A DNA stretch of 64,000 bases, taken from contig JAEKKJ010000015.1 in assembly GCA_019510435.1 (NCBI GenBank), positions 88,731 to 152,730 on the forward strand. The letters are read 5' to 3'. A program made the translations under genes and the position numbers. Shown one piece after another: positions 32,471-42,681 of this stretch. This stretch comes from Caulobacterales bacterium (lineage in GTDB: Bacteria > Pseudomonadota > Alphaproteobacteria > Caulobacterales > Caulobacteraceae). Under the pieces are notes generated by a model, which saw only the letters and a list, made by a program, of their open reading frames with translations, ran no database searches and was not told the origin of the DNA. Every line of letters starts with the position of its first letter. Within the stretch, counting starts at the first letter, position 1.

Positions 32471-33811
32471 ATGAAGCGACTGGGCCGCCCCACCGCTCCG
32501 CTGCTGGTGCAGCTCCTGACGCTCACCGGCCTGACCCTGGTGGCCGCCTGGGCGATGAGCACGGCCCTGCTCTTCCTGCTGCCGCCGCCGGCGCCGGACT
32601 TCTATCGGCTGAGCGAGATCGAGCGCACCTTCCACGGCGCCACCCTGGTGTTCACCGAGCGCCGGCCGCTGGAGCTGGCGCGCGCCGACAAGCCGCCGAC
32701 GCCCGCGCTGGAGGGACGCCTGATCCCGGCCATCCGCGATCGCATCGCCCAGGATCTGGGCGTCGCCCCAAGCGATGTGGTCCTGGCCGGCAAGCGAGGG
32801 CTGCTGGCCGACCGCCGGGTCGGGCGCATCATCCGCGACCGCGCCGCACGCGTGGGCCTGCATGACGAGGAGCACTTCCTGATCGGCCCGTTCGAGGTGG
32901 GCGTGCGCCAGCCGGACGGGACCTGGGCGGTGGTGCGCACCCAGCCGGCCTTCGGCCTCGGCGACTGGCAGCAGCGGGTGGCGCTGTGGTTCTCGCTGTC
33001 CGCCCTGGCCATGTCGCCGATCGCCTGGATCTACGCCCGGCGGCTGTCCAAGCCGATCCAGGTATTCGCCGAGGCCGCCGAGCGCCTGGGCCGCGACCCC
33101 GGCGCGCCGCCGCTGGAGGTCAAGGGGCCCGCCGAGATCGGCGTGGCGGCCCGGGCCTTCAACGAGATGCAGCAGCGCCTGCAGCGCTATGTGGAGGACC
33201 GCACGGCCATGGTGGGCGCCATCGCCCACGACCTGCGCACGCCGCTGACCCGCCTGCGCTTCCGTATCGAGCAGCTGCCCGAGGACCAGCGGGCCAAGTA
33301 CGCCTCCGACCTGGACCAGATGGAGGAGATGATCGCCGCCACCCTGGCCTTCGTGCGTGACGCCACGCGGCCGGGCGAGCGCACGCCCCTGGAGCTGTCG
33401 TCGCTGGTGGAAAGCCTGTGCGACGAGATGGCCGAGACCGGGGCGGCCACCGAGGCCGAGGCCGGCGAGAAGGTGGTGCTGGAGGGCGACCCCATGGCGC
33501 TGCGCCGGCTGGTGGCCAACCTGTTGGAGAACGCGGTGAAGTTCGGCGGACGGGCGCGGGCGCGGGTGTTCGCCGACGCCGGCCACGCGGTGGTGGAGAT
33601 CGACGACGACGGGCCGGGCATCCCGCCGCAGGACACCGAGCGGGTGTTCGAGCCCTTCTACCGGCGCGAGCCGTCGCGCAGCCGCCAGACCGGCGGGATC
33701 GGCCTGGGCCTGGCCGTCGTGCGCTCCATCGCCCGCGGCCACGGCGGCGACGTGAGCCTGATCAACCGCACCGGCGGCGGCCTCACCGCCCGGGTGGAAC
33801 TGCCGCTTTAA
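32471..33811 (+). CDS. HAMP-containing sensor histidine kinase
   Basis: Two TM segments; AIAHDLRTPLTRLRFRIE; N-box NLLENAVKFGG; DDGPGIPP; GGIGLGLAVVRSIARGHGG. Confidence 0.95.
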   Translation: MKRLGRPTAPLLVQLLTLTGLTLVAAWAMSTALLFLLPPPAPDFYRLSEIERTFHGATLVFTERRPLELARADKPPTPALEGRLIPAIRDRIAQDLGVAPSDVVLAGKRGLLADRRVGRIIRDRAARVGLHDEEHFLIGPFEVGVRQPDGTWAVVRTQPAFGLGDWQQRVALWFSLSALAMSPIAWIYARRLSKPIQVFAEAAERLGRDPGAPPLEVKGPAEIGVAARAFNEMQQRLQRYVEDRTAMVGAIAHDLRTPLTRLRFRIEQLPEDQRAKYASDLDQMEEMIAATLAFVRDATRPGERTPLELSSLVESLCDEMAETGAATEAEAGEKVVLEGDPMALRRLVANLLENAVKFGGRARARVFADAGHAVVEIDDDGPGIPPQDTERVFEPFYRREPSRSRQTGGIGLGLAVVRSIARGHGGDVSLINRTGGGLTARVELPL

Positions 33812-33920
33812 CTGGCGGATCAGGCGGTTCCGGCGCTCGGCCGGGAATAACTACGGCCCCTTCACGCAACCTCTACCTGCCCTCGGGGGTTAGCCTCACC
33901 GCAAGCCCCTGCGAGACGCC

Positions 33921-34052
33921 ATGTCCGAGCCGGAGAACCGACACGACAAGGACCCCACTCCCCAGAGCGCGCCGCCCCGCGCTCACGGCAGCCGACCGAT
34001 GGCGAACGGTCGGCCGCTGAACGCCTCGCGAGTCCCCTTCGCCGACCGATGA
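33921..34052 (+). CDS. Possible short basic/disordered ORF (43 aa)
   Basis: MSEPENRHDKDPTPQSAPPRAHGSRPMANGRPLNASRVPFADR-stop, 13 nt upstream of the KGG gene; below the ORF-track cutoff. Confidence 0.3.
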   Translation: MSEPENRHDKDPTPQSAPPRAHGSRPMANGRPLNASRVPFADR

Positions 34053-34065
34053 GGAGAGCCTCTCC

Positions 34066-34278
34066 ATGCCAAGCGTCGACACCGGCAAGCCCCGCGCCCG
34101 GCGCGGATTTGCCGCCATGAATCCCGAACGCCGCCGTGAGATCGCCCGCAAGGGCGGCGCCAGCGTGCCGGGTGAAAAGCGCAGCTTCGCCAAGGACCGC
34201 GACCTCGCGGCCTCGGCGGGCCGCAAGGGCGGCGAAGCCTCCCGCGGCGGCGGCCGTACGCGCGGCCGCGAAAGCTAG
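34066..34278 (+). CDS. KGG-repeat small stress-type protein
   Basis: RRGFAAMNPERRREIARKGGASVPGEKRSFAKDRDLAASAGRKGGEASRGGGRTRGRES; two KGG motifs. Confidence 0.88.
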   Translation: MPSVDTGKPRARRGFAAMNPERRREIARKGGASVPGEKRSFAKDRDLAASAGRKGGEASRGGGRTRGRES

Positions 34279-34305
34279 ACCCGCCACCTGATCCGCCGGA
34301 CCGCC

Positions 34306-34335
34306 AGCCCTTCTCCCCCGCGGGAGGAGGGCTTT
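34306..34335 (+). terminator. Intrinsic-type terminator after the KGG gene
   Basis: AGCCCTTCTCCC-CCGC-GGGAGGAGGGCT-TT, 28 nt after the KGG stop codon. Confidence 0.6.
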
Positions 34336-34364
34336 GGCGCGTGGGGAATTGCGCGGCGGTGGCC

Positions 34365-36587
<2,223 letters not shown>

Positions 36588-36710
36588 CAGAACTCCCTCG
36601 GCCGGCCCGGATCGGGGGGCCCCTGCTCCCATCCGCGGATGTGGGGACGATCGCGGCTCGCCACAACGCATGGCGCCCAAGCGAAATGGGGCGCCGACGC
36701 GAAATGGGGC

Positions 36711-36735
36711 AACGCGGTCTCCGCGGCCAAGTTCC
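36711..36735 (-). promoter_or_regulatory. Predicted EcfG-type promoter facing egtBD
   Basis: Minus-strand GGAAC-TTGGCCGCGGAGACCG(N16)-CGTT, exact match to the alphaproteobacterial EcfG consensus. Confidence 0.75.
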
Positions 36736-36757
36736 GCAATTCCGCCACCGTTCCCAC

Positions 36758-36782
36758 GGAACGGATGGGCGGGCGCTGCGTT
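36758..36782 (+). promoter_or_regulatory. Predicted EcfG-type promoter facing the sigma factor gene
   Basis: GGAAC-GGATGGGCGGGCGCTG(N16)-CGTT, exact consensus, ~62 nt upstream of the ATG at 36845. Confidence 0.78.
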
Positions 36783-36844
36783 CAACCGGCGCTGGTGGCA
36801 GGCGTGTTCCGGTCGGGCGGCCGGGTTAGTTCCTAGGGGTCTGT

Positions 36845-37384
36845 ATGAGCACCACGACGAGTTGGCGCGATGAGGTCGTGGGCCTGATTCCGGCGCTTCG
36901 CGCCTTCGCGTGGTCGTTGAGCCACAATGGCTCTGACGCCGACGACCTGGTGCAGGACACCCTGATCAAGGCCTGGACCAACCGCGACAAGTTCGAGCCG
37001 GGCACCAACCTGCGCGCGTGGCTGTTCACGATCCTGCGCAACACCTACTACACCAGCGTCCTGCGCCGGCGGCGCGAGGTGCGCGACGAGACCGGCGAAT
37101 ACGCCGACACCCTGAAGACCCCGCCGACCCAGGACTGGAGCGTGGCGATGCACTCGCTGCAGGCGGCGCTGCAGCAGCTGCCGGCCGAGCACCGCGAGGC
37201 GCTGATCCTGGTGGGCGCGGCGGGCCTCTCCTACGAGGAGGCCGCCGAGATCTGCGGCTGCGCCCTGGGCACCATCAAGAGCCGGGTCAACCGCGCGCGC
37301 GCCCGCCTGCTCAAGCTGATGGACGCCGAGCACGCGAACGACGTGATGGCCCTGGAGACGATGACGGCGATGGGGACGGCCTAG
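36845..37384 (+). CDS. ECF sigma factor, EcfG (ECF15)-like
   Basis: VVGLIPALRAFAWSLSHNGSDADDLVQDTLIKAWTNRDKFEPGTNLRAWLFTILRNTYYT...AEHREALILVGAAGLSYEEAAEICGCALGTIKSRVNRAR. Confidence 0.88.
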   Translation: MSTTTSWRDEVVGLIPALRAFAWSLSHNGSDADDLVQDTLIKAWTNRDKFEPGTNLRAWLFTILRNTYYTSVLRRRREVRDETGEYADTLKTPPTQDWSVAMHSLQAALQQLPAEHREALILVGAAGLSYEEAAEICGCALGTIKSRVNRARARLLKLMDAEHANDVMALETMTAMGTA

Positions 37385-37505
37385 GCGGCGCAGGATTGGC
37401 CGCCTCCAGCTGGTCGACCACGCGCAGCAGGTGCTCCGGCGCGCCCCGGTCCTCCAGCGCCTGGAACATCCGTCGCAGCGCCATGTCCGGTTTGCGTTTG
37501 GTCAT
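37311..37505 (-). CDS. NepR-like small anti-sigma factor candidate
   Basis: MTKRKPDMALRRMFQALEDRGAPEHLLRVVDQLEAANPAP...; resembles NepR helices (LxxMYDxVxxExVPDRxxxLLxQL). Convergent with and overlapping the sigma gene by 74 bp. Confidence 0.5.
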   Translation of the reverse strand: MTKRKPDMALRRMFQALEDRGAPEHLLRVVDQLEAANPAPPRPSPSPSSSPGPSRRSRARRPSA

Positions 37506-37619
37506 GGGCCCCGTTCCCCCCGCCGCGCATTCTACTGAAGTCCGCCGACGCCGATACAGCAAAGCCGGCTCTGGGCCGCGGACACAGTGATGCAGCCGGA
37601 TTGGCCCGGATGGAGGGCA

Positions 37620-37841
37620 ATGACTGACATGGCCGACCCCAAGGCGCCCCCTGGCGGGCACGGCGAAGGCGAGTTCGAGCCCTGGGACCGCGCCCGCTAC
37701 GGCTCCCGGGAGGACGAGGACCAGGAGGACTACGGCTCCGGCTGGGACCGCCAGGGCCACGAGTACGGCGCCGGCCAGGACGAAGAGCCCGCCGCCTCCG
37801 ACACCGAGGTCCCGGGCAAGCCCCGCGCGCCGGACGAGTAG
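37620..37841 (+). CDS. Small acidic, disordered hypothetical protein
   Basis: MTDMADPKAPPGGHGEGEFEPWDRARYGSREDEDQEDYGSGWDRQGHEYGAGQDEEPAASDTEVPGKPRAPDE. Confidence 0.55.
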   Translation: MTDMADPKAPPGGHGEGEFEPWDRARYGSREDEDQEDYGSGWDRQGHEYGAGQDEEPAASDTEVPGKPRAPDE

Positions 37842-37845
37842 CCCG

Positions 37846-39585
37846 CTACTTCGCCTCCGCCGGATAGACCACGGGCAGGACCAGCGCCGTGGGGTGGGCA
37901 GCGTCCATGTAGATGGTGTTGCTGGCCACCCGTGGAGCGCCGTCGCCCAGCGCCCGGCCGGTGTTGGGGTTCACCTCGAAGCGCGGGGCGTTGGACGAGG
38001 TGATGTGCAGGGCGATCCGGTGGCCCTTCTCGAAGGTGATCGCCGTGGGCCAGAGGTCGATGACCATCTTCTCCGGAGCGCCCGGCGTCATCATGCGGAC
38101 ATCCTGCGGCAGGCGGCCGTTGCGGAAGCGGGCCCGGACCGGCGCGTCCAGCACCAGGGCCTCGTAGCCATCCGGATAGACGTCCACCAGCTTGGCCATG
38201 AAGTCGGTGTCGGGCCCGTCGGTGGCGGCATAGAGCTCCACCTTCACCGGCCCGGAGATCACCACGTCCTTGTCGAGCGGCGGGGTCGCGAAGCGCAGGT
38301 AGTCGGCCCGCTCGCCGACCTGTCGCTGGTCCTCGGGGCCGCGCTCGAAGGTGAGGTTGGCGCCGCCGAACGTCGGGACCGGATTGGCCGGGTCGAACCT
38401 GTATTTGACCGAGCTGACCTCGACGCTGGGAGCCTTTGCCGAGAGCGTCTTGGCCGCGTCTGGATAGTACCGCACCTCGCGATAGGCCGGCGGCCAGTTG
38501 GCGGAGGTCAGGATCCGGTTCTTCGGCGAGGCGTGGTCCTTCTCCGCCGCGGCCATCATGAAGTACGTGACCGGCGGCTCGTCCATGATCCCGTTGTCGA
38601 TCCCCTTCAGCCAGTAGTCGAACCAGCGGATCTCCTGGTCGCCGGCCAGCTGCAGGCGGTCGAAGCCGGGATAGGCCAGCCCCCCCGACAGCGGCCCGTG
38701 GCCGAACGGGCCCATGAGCAGCTTCTGGTTGCCCCGCGCCCCCGGCGCGCCCTCGTTCTGCAGGACCTGGAAGTTGTCGACCGTGCCGCCGTTGAAGATG
38801 TCGTACCAGCCGCCGACGTGGAAGATCGGGATGCGGATGTACTTGCGGTTGGCGCTGACCGACACCCGGTTCCAGCTGACGTCGTCCAGCGCACGGCGGC
38901 GCGTCTGCTCCAGCACCGCCTCGGAGGTCCCCTGCTGGCGCAGCCAGCCGACGGTGTCCTTCTCCTTCAGCACCCCGCCGGGATAGCTGTAGGCCAGCCG
39001 GTCTGCAGGGTTGACCACCACATAGGCCGCCTTCAGGTGCGGCGGGTCCGCGAGCGCCGCGGAGGTGGCGGTGATGCCCAGGGCCGAGCCGCCGGTCATG
39101 CCCACCTTGCCGTTGCTCCACGGCTGGGCCGCGGCCCATTCCACCGCGTCGTAGCCATCCTCGATGTCGTTCTCGAAGGCGGCGTAGAAGCCCTGGGAGC
39201 GGCCCTTGCCGCGCACGTCCTGCAGCACGAAGACGTAGCCGGCGTCGGTGTAGTGCTTGGCCAGCTGGACCAGCCGCTTGCGGTTCTCCTCGCCCTTGGG
39301 GTCCTTCTCCGGGTCGATGCGGCCGTCCTTGAGGTAGGGCGTGCGCGACAGGATCACCGGCCAAGGCCCCTGGCCTGCCGGCTTGTAGACATTGGCCGCC
39401 AGCTTCACGCCGTCGCGCAGGGTCATCGTCTCTTCAGACGCCCCCGGGGGCAGCCCGGGCCAGGCGTCCTTCTTTGCGGCCGCCGCGGCCTTGGGCTTGG
39501 CCTCGGCCAGCGCGGGCGCCGCCAGCGCCGAACTCATCATGAGCGCCGCCGCCGAGGCGAGCGCGAGCGTCCGGAGACGGAACAT
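37846..39585 (-). CDS. CocE/NonD family hydrolase (peptidase S15-like)
   Basis: MTLRDGVKLAANVYKP; QDVRGKGRSQGFY; VGMTGGSALGITA; S15 C-terminal jelly roll; signal peptide from 39585. Confidence 0.92.
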   Translation of the reverse strand: MFRLRTLALASAAALMMSSALAAPALAEAKPKAAAAAKKDAWPGLPPGASEETMTLRDGVKLAANVYKPAGQGPWPVILSRTPYLKDGRIDPEKDPKGEENRKRLVQLAKHYTDAGYVFVLQDVRGKGRSQGFYAAFENDIEDGYDAVEWAAAQPWSNGKVGMTGGSALGITATSAALADPPHLKAAYVVVNPADRLAYSYPGGVLKEKDTVGWLRQQGTSEAVLEQTRRRALDDVSWNRVSVSANRKYIRIPIFHVGGWYDIFNGGTVDNFQVLQNEGAPGARGNQKLLMGPFGHGPLSGGLAYPGFDRLQLAGDQEIRWFDYWLKGIDNGIMDEPPVTYFMMAAAEKDHASPKNRILTSANWPPAYREVRYYPDAAKTLSAKAPSVEVSSVKYRFDPANPVPTFGGANLTFERGPEDQRQVGERADYLRFATPPLDKDVVISGPVKVELYAATDGPDTDFMAKLVDVYPDGYEALVLDAPVRARFRNGRLPQDVRMMTPGAPEKMVIDLWPTAITFEKGHRIALHITSSNAPRFEVNPNTGRALGDGAPRVASNTIYMDAAHPTALVLPVVYPAEAK

Positions 39586-39710
39586 CGGAAAGCCTCCCAC
39601 ACGCGGAGGCTGCGCCCCGCGACTCCATACCGCACAATCTAAGCATGTGCCGCCGGGCCTGTCTTGCCGCCGGCTTCCCGACCGCAGACCCAGCCGCTAA
39701 GACCGCAGGT

Positions 39711-40937
39711 ATGGATCGCGCCCACGCCCTGGCCCTCGACGCCGCCGACCCGCTCGCCCGCTTCCGCGAGCGTTTCGAGCTGCCAGAGGGGTTGATCTAC
39801 CTGGATGGCAATTCGCTGGGCGCCCTGCCGAAGACGACCGCGCCGGCGCTGGAGGACCTAGTCCGCCGGGAATGGGGCCGCGACCTGATCACCAGCTGGA
39901 ACAAGGCCGGCTGGATTGACGCGCCCGCGCGCATCGGCGGCAAGATCGCCCGGCTGGTCGGCGCGGCCGCCCACGAGGTGGCGGTGGCCGACTCCACCTC
40001 GGTGAACCTCTACAAGCTGGCGGCAGGCGCCCTTTCCCTGCGGCCCGGCCGGCGCAAGATCGTCACCGAGCGCGGCAACTTCCACACCGACGTCTACATC
40101 CTGGAGGGCCTGGCGGCGCTGACCGGGGCGGTGCTGGAGGTGGTCCCCACCGAGGCGGTGCTGGACGCCATCGACGAGACCACCGCCCTCGTGGTGCTGA
40201 CCCACGTGCACTACGCCTCGGCGCGGATGTGGGACATGGCGGCCGTCACCGCCGCCGCCCACGCCAGGGGCGCCCTGATGCTGTGGGACCTGTCGCACAC
40301 CGCCGGGGCCCTCGCCTGCGACCTGACCGGCGCCGGGGCCGACCTGGCCGTCGGCTGCGGCTACAAGCACCTGAACGGCGGGCCTGGCGCGCCGGCCTTC
40401 CTCTATGTGGCCGAGCGCCACCAGGCCGCGATCCGCTCGCCCCTGCAGGGCTGGATGGGCCATGCTGAGCCCTTCGCCTTCGAACCCTCGTTCCGTCCCG
40501 CGCCGGACCTGCGCGCCCAGCTCTGCGGCACGCCACCGATTCTCGGCATGGCGGCGCTGGAGTGCGGGGTCGACGTGCTGCTGGAGGCGGACCGGGCGGA
40601 GGCGCAGGCCAAGGGCCGCGCCCTCTGCGCCCAGTTCATCGCGCTGGTGGAGAGCCGCTGCGCCGCCCACGGCCTGCGCCTGCTGGGCCCCCGGCCCATG
40701 GACCAGCGCGGCCTGCACGTCTCGTTCGCCCACCCCGAGGCCTATGCGGTGGTCCAGGCCCTGATCGCCCGCGGCGTCATCGGCGACTTCCGCGCCCCCG
40801 ACATCGCCCGCTTCGGCTTCCCGCCCCTCTACCTGCGCCACGTCGACGTCTGGGACGCGGTGGAGATCCTGCGCCAGGTGCTGGACGAGCGCGCCTGGGA
40901 CCGGCCGGAGTTCAAGGCCCGCGCGGCCGTGACCTGA
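39711..40937 (+). CDS. kynU: Kynureninase
   Basis: FELPEGLIYLDGNSLGALPKTTAPALEDLVRREWG...; LWDLSHTAGALACDLTGAGADLAVGCGYKHLNGGPGAPAFLYV. Confidence 0.95.
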   Translation: MDRAHALALDAADPLARFRERFELPEGLIYLDGNSLGALPKTTAPALEDLVRREWGRDLITSWNKAGWIDAPARIGGKIARLVGAAAHEVAVADSTSVNLYKLAAGALSLRPGRRKIVTERGNFHTDVYILEGLAALTGAVLEVVPTEAVLDAIDETTALVVLTHVHYASARMWDMAAVTAAAHARGALMLWDLSHTAGALACDLTGAGADLAVGCGYKHLNGGPGAPAFLYVAERHQAAIRSPLQGWMGHAEPFAFEPSFRPAPDLRAQLCGTPPILGMAALECGVDVLLEADRAEAQAKGRALCAQFIALVESRCAAHGLRLLGPRPMDQRGLHVSFAHPEAYAVVQALIARGVIGDFRAPDIARFGFPPLYLRHVDVWDAVEILRQVLDERAWDRPEFKARAAVT

Positions 40938-41005
40938 GCGCACGCTTCCGCTAGCAGTTCCGTAGAGACGGGCGCCATACGCCGCATGAGGAAGCGCTGA
41001 CCGCA

Positions 41006-42562
41006 ATGACCGACGACATCCTGCTGCTGACCGACATCCCGCGCGTCCACGGCGCCCGACGCGGCGAGCGCGTGGCGGTGCGGTTCGAGGACCGCGACCT
41101 CACCTATGCCGAGCTGGACCGGCGGTCCGACCAGGTGGCGGGGCTGCTGCAGGAATTGGGCGTCCAGCCGGGCGACCGAGTCGCCTGGCTGGGGCGGCCG
41201 TCGGAGGCCTGGTACGAGATCTTCTTCGGGACCGCCAAGGCGCGGGCCTGTTTCGCGCCGATCAACTCGCGGCTGGCCGTGCCGGAGATCGCCTTCATCC
41301 TGAAGGACTCGGGGGCGAACGTCTTCTTCGTCACGCCCGAGTTCTACGCCTGCGCCCAGACGGTGGCCGACCATGCCGGACGGCCGGTGCAGGTGATCGG
41401 CGTCGGCGAGGCGCAGCCGAACTTCGGCCACTACGCCAGCCTGCGCGACGCCGCCCCTGCCCCGCAGCTTTCAAGGCCGCAGCCAGACGACGACGTCCTG
41501 CAGCTCTACACCTCCGGCACCACGGGCCTGCCCAAGGGCGTGCGGCTCTCCAACGCCAACTACGCCGCCTTCCTGGCGCTGCGGGACAAGGTGGACGGCT
41601 TCGACTACGGGCCGGACGACACGGTGCTGATCCTGATGCCCATGTTCCACGTGGCCGGGACCAACATCAGCTTCTCCGGCCTGGCCGCGGGCGGGCGGCT
41701 GGTGCTGCAGGCCGAGTTCAACCCGCCGACGGTGCTGAAGGCCATGGAGGCCGAAAAGGTCGCCCACGTCTTCCTGGCCCCGGTGATGATCAACGCCCTG
41801 CTGCAGACCGAGGGCGTGGAGCGGACCGACTTCTCGTCCCTGCGCACGGTCTCCTACGGCGCCTCGCCGATCTCCGAGGCGGTGCTGGCCAGGGCCACGG
41901 AGACCTTCGGCTGCGGCTTCATCCAGTTCTACGGCATGACCGAGACCACCGGCGCAGGGACGACGCTGGCGCCCGGCGATCACCGTGGCGACCTCATGCG
42001 CGCCTGCGGGCGCTCGTGGCCGACGCTGCAGACCCGCATCGCCGACGAGCACGGCCGCGAGCTGCCGCCCGGCGAGATCGGCGAGATCGAGATCCGCGGG
42101 CCGATCGTCATGGCCGGCTACTGGAACCGCCCGGAGGCCACGGCGGAGACCATCCGCCCCGACGGCTGGCTGCGCACGGGTGACGCCGGCTACCGCGACG
42201 CGGACGGTTTCTTCTTCGTCCACGACCGGGTGAAGGACATGATCGTCTCCGGCGGCGAGAACGTCTATCCGGCCGAGGTGGAGAACGCGATCCTGGGCTG
42301 CCCCGGGGTGGCCGACGCCGCGGTCATCGGCGTGCCGGACGAGCGCTGGGGCGAGGCGGTGAAGGCGATCGTGGTCAAGGCGCCCGGCGCGGATCCCAAG
42401 CCGGCCGACATCATCGCCTGGGCCCGCCAGCGCATCGCCGGCTTCAAGGCGCCCAAGAGCGTGGACTTCGTGGACGCCCTGCCCCGCAACCCGTCGGGCA
42501 AGGTCCTGCGCCGCGAGCTGCGCAAGCCCTACTGGGAAGGCCGCGACCGGAAGGTCGGGTAG
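41006..42562 (+). CDS. AMP-binding acyl-CoA synthetase
   Basis: LYTSGTTGLPKGVRLSNANY; YGMTET; GYWNRPEATAETIRPDGWLRTGDAGYRDADGFFFVHDRVKDMIVSGGENVYPAEVE; PRNPSGKVLRREL. Confidence 0.95.
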   Translation: MTDDILLLTDIPRVHGARRGERVAVRFEDRDLTYAELDRRSDQVAGLLQELGVQPGDRVAWLGRPSEAWYEIFFGTAKARACFAPINSRLAVPEIAFILKDSGANVFFVTPEFYACAQTVADHAGRPVQVIGVGEAQPNFGHYASLRDAAPAPQLSRPQPDDDVLQLYTSGTTGLPKGVRLSNANYAAFLALRDKVDGFDYGPDDTVLILMPMFHVAGTNISFSGLAAGGRLVLQAEFNPPTVLKAMEAEKVAHVFLAPVMINALLQTEGVERTDFSSLRTVSYGASPISEAVLARATETFGCGFIQFYGMTETTGAGTTLAPGDHRGDLMRACGRSWPTLQTRIADEHGRELPPGEIGEIEIRGPIVMAGYWNRPEATAETIRPDGWLRTGDAGYRDADGFFFVHDRVKDMIVSGGENVYPAEVENAILGCPGVADAAVIGVPDERWGEAVKAIVVKAPGADPKPADIIAWARQRIAGFKAPKSVDFVDALPRNPSGKVLRRELRKPYWEGRDRKVG

Positions 42563-42572
42563 GCGGCGCCTA

Positions 42573-42681
42573 GAGCCTGTCCGGCTTTGATGGAACATCA
42601 AAACGGGAGGAACAGGCTCGTCACTTCAGTCGACGAGCACGATTCAGACTCTTGTCGATTCCGACAAAAGTCATCGTGCTC
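42573..42681. repeat. Tandem pair of nested palindromes (REP/BIME-like) between convergent genes
   Basis: Hairpin 1: GAGCCTGT...TTTGATG-gaa-CATCAAA...ACAGGCTC (42573-42619). Hairpin 2: GAGCACGAT...CTTGTCG-attc-CGACAAAAG...ATCGTGCTC (42635-42681). Confidence 0.75.

Noticed and set aside
33844-33868. GGAAT-N16-CGCA upstream of the KGG gene as an EcfG promoter
   Set aside because: Three mismatches to consensus; too weak to call.
42585-42602. TTTGATGGAACATCAAA as a possible FNR/FixK site
   Set aside because: Spacer is 5 nt rather than 4 and it is the inner stem of a BIME-like hairpin between convergent genes.
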